Source: CBFGTV01 sp965652145
GTDB lineage: Bacteria; Bacillota; Clostridia; Peptostreptococcales; Natronincolaceae
Length of the DNA: 64,000 nt
Assembly: GCA_965652145.1 (NCBI GenBank)
Contig: CBFGTV010000006.1
Span: 1 to 64,000 of the forward strand
Direction of reading: 5' to 3'
In this document: positions 9,310 to 18,221 of the stretch, piece by piece
Numbering within the stretch: the first letter of the stretch is position 1
How the letters are laid out: the number at the start of each line of letters is the position of its first letter
Program-made: the position numbers and the translations under genes
The notes under the pieces: generated by a model
Databases searched by the model: none
Told to the model about the DNA's origin: nothing
What the model saw: only the letters and a program-made list of their open reading frames with translations

Positions 9310-9606
9310 TTATATCTGCATTCTAGTGATTTCACGATAGGCTTCTAAAACCTTATTTCTGATTTGAATCAAATAATTCAGTGAAATCTCCGCCTTACTG
9401 GCAGCCAACGTAGCCTCGTGAATATTGTCCAACTGACCAGAAGCTAGCCTTACTGAATAATCTTCACTAATTTTTTCTAGTTGATCTACATTTGTCATTG
9501 CCGCCTGAAGTATTTCCTGAAAGGAGCCTTGTTGCTCTTTTGGTGCTTCAAACAGCCCTAAGCCTTGATTCAGTTTGTCAACTGAATAATTTACATTGAT
9601 CTTCAT
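9310..9606 (-). CDS. fliE: Flagellar hook-basal body protein FliE
   Basis: 98 residues. FliE joins the MS ring to the proximal rod in the periplasm-side basal body. The conserved parts are FQEILQAAMTNVDQLEK in the middle and AEISLNYLIQIRNKVLEAYREITRMQI at the end, where the ExxxxYxxxVRNKxxxAYxEIMRMQ pattern is diagnostic. It lies between flgC and fliF as in nearly all Firmicutes. A GGGGG-rich binding site precedes the ATG. Confidence 0.95.
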   Translation of the reverse strand: MKINVNYSVDKLNQGLGLFEAPKEQQGSFQEILQAAMTNVDQLEKISEDYSVRLASGQLDNIHEATLAASKAEISLNYLIQIRNKVLEAYREITRMQI

Positions 9607-9619
9607 TTTTTAACCCCCA

Positions 9620-10063
9620 CTATTTTCCCAATTCTAAGGCCTTCATTGCCATACCTTTTGTTGCATTTAAAGCTGTGATATTGGCTTCATAGCCCCTTGA
9701 AGCGGCAATCATATTTGCCATTTCCGTAACGATATCTACGTTTGGCATCAATACATAACCATCTTGGTCTGCATCGGGATGCCCGGGATCGTACACCCTT
9801 TTAAATTCGGAATTGTCATTTTGAATTCCCACCACTTCTACCCCAGTGAGCCTTGCACCTGACTTTCCCGCACCCTTTAGGTACTGAGAAAAGGGAGTAT
9901 TGTCATCCTTGGTTTTAAATACAACCACCTGGCGTCTATAGGGTCCTCCATTGCTTGTTCTTGTGGTTTGAGCATTGGCCATATTCTTTGAAATAGTATC
10001 CATTCTAAGTCTTTCTGCGGTTAAGCCCGTTGCACTGACGTTTAAAGCGTTAAATATTGACAT
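9620..10063 (-). CDS. flgC: Flagellar basal-body rod protein FlgC
   Basis: 147 residues. FlgC is a proximal rod subunit secreted through the flagellar export gate. The opening ALNVSATGLTAERLRMD and the end GYEANITALNATKGMAMKAL are the N- and C-terminal rod-protein motifs that pair as a coiled coil in the assembled rod. The motif PNVDIVTEMANMIAASRGYE is specific for FlgC. It starts 6 bases after flgB, so the pair is tightly coupled. Confidence 0.96.
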   Translation of the reverse strand: MSIFNALNVSATGLTAERLRMDTISKNMANAQTTRTSNGGPYRRQVVVFKTKDDNTPFSQYLKGAGKSGARLTGVEVVGIQNDNSEFKRVYDPGHPDADQDGYVLMPNVDIVTEMANMIAASRGYEANITALNATKGMAMKALELGK

Positions 10064-10069
10064 AAGCTA

Positions 10070-10465
10070 TCACTTCCCTTCATTTATTGCAAGTCTTAAT
10101 CTTCTAAAATGGCTATTCATTTGATCTAATAAGGTATAGTATGTAATGGTGTTCTTTGCTTCCTCGGCCATTTCTACATCGACATCCACATTGTTGCCAT
10201 CTAGGCGGGTACTGTACTTGTCCAGGGTCACAACCTTATGGTTTAATTGATCAATATTAGTAAAGCCAATTGGAATATGATTATCGTGGGTTACGACTCC
10301 CGGCAGCTTATCCTTTGTGAGAAAATCCTTCAGAAGTGTTTCAAACTCTACTTCAGACCTTTTAAAATTTGGTGTCTGGGCATTGGCCATGTTATTGGCA
10401 ATCACTTCATTTCTTTTCCATGATGCATCCAATGCCTTATCAAGTAAGTCAATCTTGTTAAACAT
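10070..10465 (-). CDS. flgB: Flagellar basal-body rod protein FlgB
   Basis: 131 residues. FlgB is a proximal rod subunit. The N-terminal motif VIANNMANAQTPNFKRSEVEF and the C-terminal ITYYTLLDQMNSHFRRLRLA are characteristic. It is the first gene of the operon, with AGGAGG before the ATG, and lies behind a 728-bp gene-free region that should hold the operon promoter. I could not identify a convincing sigma-A or sigma-D promoter by eye. Confidence 0.96.
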   Translation of the reverse strand: MFNKIDLLDKALDASWKRNEVIANNMANAQTPNFKRSEVEFETLLKDFLTKDKLPGVVTHDNHIPIGFTNIDQLNHKVVTLDKYSTRLDGNNVDVDVEMAEEAKNTITYYTLLDQMNSHFRRLRLAINEGK

Positions 10466-11193
10466 CCCCTAACCTCCTTTAGTTATTCACATAGTTTAAT
10501 ATAATGTGTTAAATTGATTTACATTATTTTTTTGTACTCCCTAAATTTTTACAAGGTTTCGTATATATATTCGTCATTTTCTATAATTTGATAAATCTTT
10601 TGGATTTCCTCTTTTTTTTTTCATTTTTCTACAACCAGGACCCTCGTACTAGAAAAAAAATTCACATATAAATTTCAAATGTTCGACTAGAGTGTTTTGC
10701 TTTTTCGACAGATTTCTTCTTTTCCTTGCATTTCCTTTATAACCCCATTCTCTTACCCTAAACAATTTTATTTTTATATGCTTTTTTGATCATGATCAAT
10801 CGATTCCTTACTACTTTTCTCATAACACTTTTTTTACAATAAGTTAACAATCAATAATTTTAATGGGTTATTTTCCTTTATACAATTGTCCAAATTTTTA
10901 CAATCGATTTTAAACAAATTATTTCTTAATAATTAATCTTGTTTTCTCTCCATTTACCCATCCCTTCCAATATTAAGCAATGAAAATTTTGGTATTATTC
11001 CCTTTTCTTACGGGTTATGCAATAATATAGTTTATTATAAACTACTTTACATGAACTGACTATAGGACAATTGATATTTTTCAACATATTTAGCGCTTAT
11101 CCGACTATATTCCTAGGGTTTTATCGACCTAACTAGGAACGCAGAAATAATGTTAACATAATATTAACAAGGGTAATTCTTTTTTGGAGGCAA
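10466..11193. other. 728-bp AT-rich gene-free region upstream of flgB
   Basis: This gap lies between the codY terminator and flgB. No reading frame with a binding site and no tRNA-like fold was seen. It contains long pyrimidine tracts (10600-10760), a 14-bp perfect palindrome (10786-10799), a 7-bp inverted repeat TTCCTAG/CTAGGAA (11110-11139) and a TGTTAA/TTAACA dyad (11151-11169). No good sigma-A or sigma-D hexamer pair was found at the expected spacing on the minus strand, so the flagellar promoter remains unidentified. Confidence 0.6.
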
Positions 11194-11229
11194 TAAAAAA
11201 AGTCATTGACCTTAATATCAATGACTTTC
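11194..11229 (-). terminator. Rho-independent terminator of codY
   Basis: Perfect stem AAGTCATTGA/TCAATGACTT (arms 11218-11227 and 11200-11209), 8-nt loop, followed on the minus strand by a run of T (the A-run 11194-11200 on the plus strand). It lies 37 bases after the codY stop and ends the topA-hslV-hslU-codY transcription unit, separating it from the fla operon. Confidence 0.88.
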
Positions 11230-11265
11230 TGATGAAAACAACTTATATCAATACTTACAGCAGTT

Positions 11266-12045
11266 TTACTTTTTAATCTTTCTTAATTCCTCCAATAATC
11301 TATCATTAAGTATTTTAATATGAGTTCCCTTCATACCCAATGATCGAGATTCTATTACACCAGCGCTTTCAAATTTTCTGAGGGCATTAACAATGACAGA
11401 TCTGGTTATCCCAACTCGGTCAGCAATTTTACTGGCCACCAATAATCCTTCATTTCCATTCAGCTCATTAAAAATATGCTCTACTGCCTCTAGCTCTGAA
11501 TAGGACAGGGTACCAATTGCCATCTGTACAACCGCCTTTTTTCTTGCCTCTTCTTCGATTTCTTCCGTTTTAGCCCTTAAAATTTCCAGGCCAACCACTG
11601 TAGCACTATATTCCACCATAACCAAATCTTCATCAACAAATTGATTATCGTGTCTTGCCAAGACAAGGGTTCCTATTCTTTTCCCGCTTCCATTAATCGG
11701 CACAATGGTAACCAATTTGTTGTAGCTGAGAACATCGTATTTAAAAATTTTCAGCAGCTCATCCTCTGTGATATTTGATTTGGTTTCCGTTATCCTTAAT
11801 AATTGCTCATTATACTCCTCTGGAAAATGCTTTTCTCCAGTCTTTTCATCAATCACAACGGGAACATCAGAAGTATCTGTCAGACTTACCCCCAATACCT
11901 TTCCCCTTGAACTGGCTACATAAACATTGGCATCTAATATTTCACTCAATATACGGCATAATTCATTAAAAGAAATGGAATGATCTCCAGACTGTTGTAG
12001 TATTCTATTAATCCTTCTGGTTTTTTCCAACAAAGCACTTGACAT
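11266..12045 (-). CDS. codY: GTP/BCAA-sensing global repressor CodY
   Basis: 259 residues, full family length. CodY binds GTP and branched-chain amino acids and represses stationary-phase, transport and amino-acid genes in low-GC Gram-positives. The N-terminal GAF-like domain starts at SSALLEKTRRINRILQ. The C-terminal winged helix-turn-helix is at about residues 205-250 (SKIADRVGITRSVIVNALRK, then the wing SAGVIESRSLGMKGTHIKIL). AAAGGAGG precedes the ATG. It follows hslU by 18 bases, the classical hslVU-codY arrangement, and its position before the fla operon fits the known link between CodY and motility. Confidence 0.97.
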   Translation of the reverse strand: MSSALLEKTRRINRILQQSGDHSISFNELCRILSEILDANVYVASSRGKVLGVSLTDTSDVPVVIDEKTGEKHFPEEYNEQLLRITETKSNITEDELLKIFKYDVLSYNKLVTIVPINGSGKRIGTLVLARHDNQFVDEDLVMVEYSATVVGLEILRAKTEEIEEEARKKAVVQMAIGTLSYSELEAVEHIFNELNGNEGLLVASKIADRVGITRSVIVNALRKFESAGVIESRSLGMKGTHIKILNDRLLEELRKIKK

Positions 12046-12063
12046 TTTATTTCCTCCTTTGTA

Positions 12064-13449
12064 TTAAATTATATATTTATCTTCACTGTAGATTTTGATT
12101 GTATCCATTAGCCTTTCCTGTACATAGCGTGAATCGATTTGAAAGGACTCCTGGTCAAGCTCCGGTGCTTTAAAGGAAATCTCTTCTAAAACCTGTTCTA
12201 CAATGCTATGTAATCTTCTAGCTCCAATATTATCTGCAGTCTCATTCATCATATGGGCGTATTTAGCAATCTCATCTATAGCTTCCTCTGTAAAATCAAT
12301 TTTTATACCTTCCGTAGCCAATAATAGCTTATACTGCGTTAATAGTGCATTTTGAGGCTGGGTCAAAATCGCTTTAAAGTCTTCCATTGTTAGGTTATCT
12401 AAGGTTACCCTTATAGGAAATCTACCCTGTAGCTCTGGAATTAAATCACTTACCTTGGCAATATGAAAGGCTCCTGCTGCGATAAACAAGATATGATCAG
12501 TCTTGACAGGGCCATGCTTTGTCATGACCGTACTGCCCTCGACAATCGGCAGAATATCTCTTTGAACCCCCTCCCTTGAAACATCGGGGCCCGAAGCACT
12601 CTGCTTCCCAGCTATTTTGTCTATTTCATCAATGAAGATGATCCCATTCTGCTCAACATTTTCTATAGCCTGTTGAATCACATCATCCATATCCACCAAT
12701 TTTTGTGCTTCCTGTTCTACTAAAATACTGCGGGCAGCTGCTACGGTGACCTTTTTTTTCTTGGTTTTTTGAGGTAATATTTCTCCAATCACATCCTGTA
12801 AATTAATATTCATCTCTTCATTGCCAGAGAAGAATCCCAGGGTGGAGGGTCGCTGATCAAGCACATCAACCTCTACCATTTCATCCTCCAAAAGCCCCTT
12901 TTCCAATTGTTCCTTGATCTGCTGCCTTTTTAGTTTCCTCTCAGACTCACCAGCAGTATCGTTCTTAATATCTGGATCGGTGGGTGATTGAAACAACATT
13001 TCAAGGGGATTTTTAAAGGCTGGTCCCTTGGCTGATGATGGGTCTAGCAGGCTCAAAAGTCTTTCACCGGCCAGTTCCTTAGCTTTGGTATAATTTTTTT
13101 CTATATAGGTACTCTTTGTAATACGAATAGAATCCTCTACTAAATCACGCACCATGGATTCCACGTCTCTGCCTACATAGCCTACCTCGGTAAATTTTGT
13201 TGCTTCAACCTTTACAAAGGGGGCTCCTACCAGCTTTGCCATTCTTCTGGCAATTTCTGTTTTTCCAACTCCAGTGGGTCCAATCATGAGTATATTTTGG
13301 GGTTTTATTTCGTCTTGGAATTCAATTGATACTTGTCTTCTTCGATGGCGGTTTCTCAAGGCAATAGCCACTGCCCTTTTTGCCCGATGCTGACCTATAA
13401 TATATTTGTCTAAGGCTTCAACAATTTCCTTTGGTGTAAAGCTTGACAT
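12064..13449 (-). CDS. hslU: ATP-dependent protease ATPase subunit HslU (ClpY)
   Basis: 461 residues. AAA+ hexameric unfoldase that feeds substrates into HslV. It starts with the conserved TPKEIVEALDKYIIGQHRAK. Walker A is MIGPTGVGKTEIAR, the pore motif is EVGYVGRDVESM, Walker B is NGIIFIDEIDKIA, and sensor 2 is in NIGARRLHSIVEQ. The I-domain (about residues 110-230) is present. It follows hslV by 24 bases. Confidence 0.97.
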   Translation of the reverse strand: MSSFTPKEIVEALDKYIIGQHRAKRAVAIALRNRHRRRQVSIEFQDEIKPQNILMIGPTGVGKTEIARRMAKLVGAPFVKVEATKFTEVGYVGRDVESMVRDLVEDSIRITKSTYIEKNYTKAKELAGERLLSLLDPSSAKGPAFKNPLEMLFQSPTDPDIKNDTAGESERKLKRQQIKEQLEKGLLEDEMVEVDVLDQRPSTLGFFSGNEEMNINLQDVIGEILPQKTKKKKVTVAAARSILVEQEAQKLVDMDDVIQQAIENVEQNGIIFIDEIDKIAGKQSASGPDVSREGVQRDILPIVEGSTVMTKHGPVKTDHILFIAAGAFHIAKVSDLIPELQGRFPIRVTLDNLTMEDFKAILTQPQNALLTQYKLLLATEGIKIDFTEEAIDEIAKYAHMMNETADNIGARRLHSIVEQVLEEISFKAPELDQESFQIDSRYVQERLMDTIKIYSEDKYII

Positions 13450-13473
13450 TTTTCCACCTCACTTTTGAAAGCC

Positions 13474-14007
13474 CTAAAGTGCTTCAACCGAAATATGATG
13501 ATTGGTATATACACAGATGTCTGCAGCAATTTTAAGGGACTTTTCTACGATTTCCCTTGCAGAAAGGGTCGAATGCTGACTTAAGGCAAGGGCCGCCGCC
13601 AGGGCATAAGAGCCGCCTGACCCTATGGCAATGACGTTTCCATCGGGCTCAATGACCTCACCTGTACCGCTGATTACAAGCATGGCTTCTCGATTCAAGG
13701 CAATCAGCATGGCCTCCAGTTTAGTCAAGTACTTATCTCGCCTCCAGCTTTGAGCCAGTTCAACAGCTGCTCGCTTTAGGTTTCCCCCATGCTTTTCCAG
13801 ATAGGTTTCAAATTTTTCAGCCAGTGTGAAGGCGTCCGCAACAGAGCCGGCAAAGCCTATCAACACCTCATCATTGTATATTCTTCTAATTTTTTTAGCA
13901 TGGTTTTTGATAACAACCTTTTCTCCCAGGGTTACCTGCCCATCACCGGCTATGGCAGCATCTGAACTACTTAGCCGTGCTGCAACAATTGTTGTGCCCT
14001 TTATCAT
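13474..14007 (-). CDS. hslV: ATP-dependent protease peptidase subunit HslV (ClpQ)
   Basis: 177 residues from the ATG at 14007, which has GGGGGTG upstream. HslV is the proteasome-like threonine peptidase of the HslUV complex. It starts MIKGTTIVAAR, and the TT pair followed by the AIAGDGQVTLG motif marks the N-terminal catalytic threonine, probably exposed after removal of a four-residue leader. This differs from the serine variant of B. subtilis ClpQ. Lys of GEKVVIKNHAKKIRR is the active-site base region. An in-frame start further upstream (14082) gives non-conserved residues and is rejected. Confidence 0.95.
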   Translation of the reverse strand: MIKGTTIVAARLSSSDAAIAGDGQVTLGEKVVIKNHAKKIRRIYNDEVLIGFAGSVADAFTLAEKFETYLEKHGGNLKRAAVELAQSWRRDKYLTKLEAMLIALNREAMLVISGTGEVIEPDGNVIAIGSGGSYALAAALALSQHSTLSAREIVEKSLKIAADICVYTNHHISVEAL

Positions 14008-14026
14008 TCCTGCACCCCCAATATTT

Positions 14027-14087
14027 AATATGTGATTCAACCCAAATGAAATGTTATCATAAGTAATAACGGGTTTCAACACATATT
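14027..14087 (-). repeat. Imperfect multi-helix inverted repeat between topA and hslV
   Basis: Three nested pairings are visible: AATATGTG/CACATATT (14027-14034 with 14080-14087), AACCC/GGGTT (14039-14043 with 14071-14075) and GTTAT/ATAAC (14053-14057 with 14066-14070). There is no U-tract, so it is not a simple terminator. A weak promoter-like pair on the minus strand (TTGAAA at 14079-14074, 17-bp spacer, TAACAT at 14056-14051) overlaps it. It may be an RNA leader, an operator or chance. Confidence 0.45.
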
Positions 14088-14109
14088 TAAATATATTAAG
14101 AAAATTTTT

Positions 14110-16179
14110 TTAATTTTCAATTTTCTCCTCGAATTTGCATTCCTTATTACTGCAAACAATCCGGTCTCCTTTTTTACCTTTCTTATATACTAAAATCTGT
14201 TGGCATTGAGGACATTTTCGGTCTATTGGCCTATTCCATGAAACAAACCGACATTGGGGGAACCTGCTGCAGCCATAAAATAATCTTCCTCGCTTTGATC
14301 TTCGTTCAATCACTTCTCCCTCATGACATTCAGGGCATTTTAACCCAATTTTATGCAATATCGGCTCGGTATGGGTACACTCGGGATAATTGGAGCAGGC
14401 TAAAAACTTACCATATCGCCCGTGCTTAATCAGCATCTTTGCTCCACAAACCTTACAATCCTCGTCGCTTTCCTCCACCAGATCAATTTCTTCCATATCC
14501 TTTTCTGCAATCTTCAACATTTCTTCAAAGGAATCATAAAAGCCCTTAATGAGCCTTTTCCAATCCTTGTCACCCTCTTCCACCTCATCCAGACGCTGCT
14601 CCAGGTCGGCAGTAAAGTGAATATCCAGAATTTCGCCAAAATAGTTCTCTAGTATTTCTGTTACAATCGTTCCCAGTTCAGTAGGCTTTAGATATTTACC
14701 TTCCTTTTCAACATAGCCTCTGGAAAGGATTGTAGAAATCGTCGGAGAATAGGTACTGGGCCTTCCAATTCCCAGCTCCTCCATGGTCTTAACCAGAGAA
14801 GCTTCTGTATATCGTGGCGGTGGTTGGGTAAAGTGTTGTTTGGGCAGGGTTTGACTGACAGTCAAAGTATCGCCTTCTTTAAGGATCGGCAGATTAACCT
14901 CCTCTGACACACTGGCATGGGAGTACACCTTTAAAAAACCATCGAATTTCAGACGGGAGCCCGATGCCCGGAAGTTGATATCATTTACCGTCAACTCAAT
15001 AGAAAGGGTATCATAAACAGCCGGTGCCATCATACTGGCAACAAATCTTTCCCAAATCAGCTTATATAGACCATATTGATCCTTCGTCAAAGAAGATTTT
15101 ATGGTATTAGGATGCCTTTCCACATCGGTCGGCCGAATGGCTTCATGGGCATCCTGTATGTCTTTTTTGGTTTCTTTCTTTTGGGCTGTCTTTAATAGGT
15201 ACTTATCGCCATATGCCTTTGCAATATGGGCTACTGTATTTCCCCTGGCCTCTTCAGAGATCCGGGTGGAATCTGTTCTCATATAAGTGATTAAGCCCAC
15301 TGTTCCTTCCTTCTCAATATCGATTCCCTCGTAGAGCTGCTGGGCGATTGACATGGTTTTTTTAGTAGAAAAGCCCAGCTTATTAGAGGCCTCCTGCTGC
15401 AGGGTACTGGTGGTGAAGGGAAGAAAGGGATTTCTTCTCTTTTCACTTTTTTTCACCCCGACAACCATTGCCTGATGCCCCTTAATTGCTTCAAGGAGCT
15501 TATCAACTGCTTCCTTTGATTTTAGCTCCTTGTTTCCCAGGGCATCGCTATGAAATTTAGCCTCAAGGGTCTCTTTATTTTGAGTCATTAATTCCAGCGC
15601 TAAGCTCCAGTATTCTTCTGGTTCAAAGCTTTGAATTTCAGCCTCTCGATCTTTAATTATTTTCGTTGCCACCGATTGAACTCTGCCGGCGCTGAGTCCC
15701 TTTCGGATATTTCTCCACAGTAGGGGACTAATCTTATATCCCACCAGTCGGTCCAGAACACGCCTGGCCTGCTGGGCATCTACCAAGCTCTTGTTAATTT
15801 TCCTGGGTTTTTTTACTGCATTTTTAATAGCGTTTTTCGTAATCTCATTAAATTCAATTCGGCAGGGGGTTTCTTCAGAAATATTTAAAGCATTGGCTAA
15901 ATGCCATGATATTGCCTCACCCTCCCGGTCAGGGTCAGTAGCTAATAGAACTCGTTTGGCTTTTTTGGCCTCTTGACGGATTTCCTTAAGAACAGGCCCC
16001 TTTCCTCGAATGGTAATATATTCAGGATTAAAGTTATTCTCTATATCAACGCCCAGCTTACTTTTGGGTAAATCTATAATATGGCCCACAGAAGCCTTCA
16101 CAACATAATTGTTTCCTAGAAATTTTTTTATTGTCTTTGCTTTAGCAGGTGATTCAACAATTACTAAAGATTTTGCCAA
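14110..16179 (-). CDS. topA: DNA topoisomerase I (type IA)
   Basis: 689 residues. Relaxes negative supercoils by single-strand passage. The Toprim domain opens with SLVIVESPAKAKTIKK and carries ATDPDREGEAI. The active-site tyrosine is in GLITYMRTDSTRIS. Three Cys4 zinc ribbons end the protein (CKVCGAKM.../CSNYPEC, CPECHEG.../CSRFPQC, CPQCQQ.../CSNKEC), so the DNA-binding tail is complete. The start is a TTG with GGAGGTG upstream; a TAA directly before it in frame rules out anything upstream. It has its own promoter, which overlaps the end of dprA. Confidence 0.97.
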   Translation of the reverse strand: MAKSLVIVESPAKAKTIKKFLGNNYVVKASVGHIIDLPKSKLGVDIENNFNPEYITIRGKGPVLKEIRQEAKKAKRVLLATDPDREGEAISWHLANALNISEETPCRIEFNEITKNAIKNAVKKPRKINKSLVDAQQARRVLDRLVGYKISPLLWRNIRKGLSAGRVQSVATKIIKDREAEIQSFEPEEYWSLALELMTQNKETLEAKFHSDALGNKELKSKEAVDKLLEAIKGHQAMVVGVKKSEKRRNPFLPFTTSTLQQEASNKLGFSTKKTMSIAQQLYEGIDIEKEGTVGLITYMRTDSTRISEEARGNTVAHIAKAYGDKYLLKTAQKKETKKDIQDAHEAIRPTDVERHPNTIKSSLTKDQYGLYKLIWERFVASMMAPAVYDTLSIELTVNDINFRASGSRLKFDGFLKVYSHASVSEEVNLPILKEGDTLTVSQTLPKQHFTQPPPRYTEASLVKTMEELGIGRPSTYSPTISTILSRGYVEKEGKYLKPTELGTIVTEILENYFGEILDIHFTADLEQRLDEVEEGDKDWKRLIKGFYDSFEEMLKIAEKDMEEIDLVEESDEDCKVCGAKMLIKHGRYGKFLACSNYPECTHTEPILHKIGLKCPECHEGEVIERRSKRGRLFYGCSRFPQCRFVSWNRPIDRKCPQCQQILVYKKGKKGDRIVCSNKECKFEEKIEN

Positions 16180-16240
16180 TTACCACACCTCCAATGTGTA
16201 AGCATTTATTTTGGAAACATTAGACAAATTCATTCCTTCC

Positions 16241-16269
16241 ATTATACCAAGTAATTAATTGACTGTAAA
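16241..16269 (-). promoter_or_regulatory. Sigma-A-type promoter of topA
   Basis: On the minus strand TTTACA (16269-16264), a 17-bp spacer and a perfect TATAAT (16246-16241). The -35 lies inside the last codons of dprA. The predicted leader is about 55 bases before the TTG start of topA. Confidence 0.7.
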
Positions 16270-17343
16270 TGTTTTACCCGGCAATTGGCTGATGAACCCC
16301 TTTAATTCTAATGCTGTCAGTATGCCATTTAACTCTTGAATCTTACCTTTAGTCATATAGGCAAGCATATCGATATGAATCGGCCCCTTCTTAATGATCT
16401 CATAAACCTCAGTTTCTCGTTGGCTTAAGGAAGAGGCCCTTTCCTTTGGTTGAGGAGCAAGGGAGCCATATATTTGTTCTAAATCATGCAGTATATCTGC
16501 TATTTCCAGCAGTGGCTTTGCACCCTCTCTAATCAACAAATTGGTTCCTCTACTTTGGGGTTGATTAATGTTGCCGGGCAAAGCGTAGACCTCTTTACCC
16601 TGTTGAAGGGCAAAGTCTACTGTAATAAGGGCGCCGCTTTTTTCTGCAGCCTCAATGACCACAACCCCATCTGAAAGACCACTGATCATTCTATTTCTGG
16701 CAGGAAAATGATGCTTCAAGGGGAGCGTCTCAGGACTATACTCACTGATTAGACAACCTTTTTCAGTAATTTGTTCCCCTAATTCTCGATTTGATGCAGG
16801 GTAACATTGATCCAGACCACAGGCCAGTACCCCAAGGGTATAGCCCCCATTTTCCAGCGACCCTCTATGGCCCACAGCATCAATTCCCAAGGCTAGACCA
16901 CTGACGATTCCCACCCCTCGAAGGGATAATTCCTTGGCAAACTGATATGCCGCCCATCTTCCGTAGCTGCTGGCTTTTCGTGAGCCCACCATGGCCACCA
17001 TGGGCCTGTTGAGGTCCAAGGTTCCTTTTATATATATTACAATAGGGGGATCGTATATTCCCTTTAGTTTTGAAGGATAATCCGTATCACACAGGGTAAT
17101 GGCCCGGATATTATTTTTTAACAGCCCCTCCTGAATTGATTCAAGAAAGGCTCCAGTTCTATTTTTCTTCATTCGATCTACAATTATTCGGTGATTCTTG
17201 AGGGCTCTTTGCAAATGTTGTTCATCTGCCTCAAAAATTTCACAAAGGCCTCCAAAATAATCCTTCAGCCTCGTCAACATTTGATAGGTCATTCCCCCCA
17301 AATGACTTAACCAAATTAAAGTTTCTCGTTCTGATAATCCCAT
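16255..17343 (-). CDS. dprA: DNA-processing protein DprA
   Basis: 362 residues. DprA protects incoming single-stranded DNA and loads RecA during natural transformation; it is also kept in many bacteria not known to be competent. The N-terminal SAM-like region is followed by the Rossmann DprA domain with VAMVGSRKASSYG (about residue 112), GIVSGLALGIDAVGHRGSL, GVLACGLDQCYPASN and the C-terminal part RGTNLLIREGAKPL. A small winged helix at the end is plausible. AAAGGGG precedes the ATG. It lies before topA as in B. subtilis. Confidence 0.95.
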   Translation of the reverse strand: MGLSERETLIWLSHLGGMTYQMLTRLKDYFGGLCEIFEADEQHLQRALKNHRIIVDRMKKNRTGAFLESIQEGLLKNNIRAITLCDTDYPSKLKGIYDPPIVIYIKGTLDLNRPMVAMVGSRKASSYGRWAAYQFAKELSLRGVGIVSGLALGIDAVGHRGSLENGGYTLGVLACGLDQCYPASNRELGEQITEKGCLISEYSPETLPLKHHFPARNRMISGLSDGVVVIEAAEKSGALITVDFALQQGKEVYALPGNINQPQSRGTNLLIREGAKPLLEIADILHDLEQIYGSLAPQPKERASSLSQRETEVYEIIKKGPIHIDMLAYMTKGKIQELNGILTALELKGFISQLPGKTFTVN

Positions 17344-17371
17344 AGCTACCCCTTTCCCGCTTTAGTTGCCG

Positions 17372-18160
17372 TTAATTAACGCTCCAATTTGTTAAATGTT
17401 CTTGAATAAAGGTGACAGCCCGATGGTGGGCATCCCTTCCATTCCCTTCTATCTTAATGGGCTTTCCAAAGGCAAAATGAATTGTTCGATTACGAAAAAT
17501 CGGCCCTAAATCCTTTAAATATTTACCATTTTCCCAAAAGTCAGTTTTTAAAGCCACAGGCACAATGGCTCCATCAACCCTTTTAGCCAGCTTTACCCCC
17601 AGACTGTTAAATTCCTCTGGAATAAACCGAGTTGTTCTGGTACTCTGGGGGAATATAGTGATTGAAGTCCCCTTTTCTAAAAGGGCCTGTCCTTCGGTTA
17701 AAACCTTTTGTAAATCATTCCGGGGATTAGCCCGGCCTACTACAATCGGATTTTGAGAACCAATAACTTCTCCAAAAATTGGAGCCCTTAACAGACTCTC
17801 CTTAACCACAAAGGTCATTTCCATAAGGGGTGCTATCATACATGGCAATACAACAGTTTCCAAGGTACTCATATGATTGCAGACAAAAACCACAGGCTGT
17901 TTTATTTCTAATAAATTGTTTAATCCGGTAATATGAAATCTTCCGCCACAGCCTTCAATCGATTTAAAGATATCAAAGGACGCTGCAGCCCATTGTTCTC
18001 GATGGTAAATTCCTGCTCTGACCTTTTTTCTTGAAGCCAGTCCCTGCTTTACAAAACGCCACATTAAATAAACACGGGTATTGAATACCATTTTATCTAA
18101 TAAAAACCTTGGTGTATCGGCAGGTGTTATATATTCATCGGCAGTAAAATACCTTTCCAT
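17372..18160 (-). CDS. PlsC-like 1-acyl-sn-glycerol-3-phosphate acyltransferase
   Basis: 262 residues. The acyltransferase block I is FVCNHMSTLE (near residue 94), which follows the NHxSxx pattern but ends in Glu where most PlsC enzymes have Asp. Block III is ITIFPQSTRT, with Gln replacing the usual Glu of FPEGTR, and block IV-like VDGAIVPVALKTDF follows. The role in phospholipid synthesis is therefore likely but the substrate is open. GAGGGTGAGAAGAG precedes the ATG. It lies between lepB and dprA. Confidence 0.72.
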   Translation of the reverse strand: MERYFTADEYITPADTPRFLLDKMVFNTRVYLMWRFVKQGLASRKKVRAGIYHREQWAAASFDIFKSIEGCGGRFHITGLNNLLEIKQPVVFVCNHMSTLETVVLPCMIAPLMEMTFVVKESLLRAPIFGEVIGSQNPIVVGRANPRNDLQKVLTEGQALLEKGTSITIFPQSTRTTRFIPEEFNSLGVKLAKRVDGAIVPVALKTDFWENGKYLKDLGPIFRNRTIHFAFGKPIKIEGNGRDAHHRAVTFIQEHLTNWSVN

Positions 18161-18221
18161 CTCTTCTCACCCTCTATTTCATCTATAATATTGCCTCTTT
18201 CCCCTGAATGTAGTCTGATAT

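Noticed and set aside
10466..11193. tRNA genes or a small RNA in the flgB upstream gap
   Set aside because: No cloverleaf, TTCGA-type T-arm or terminator inside the gap was found; the AT-rich runs give many chance pairings.
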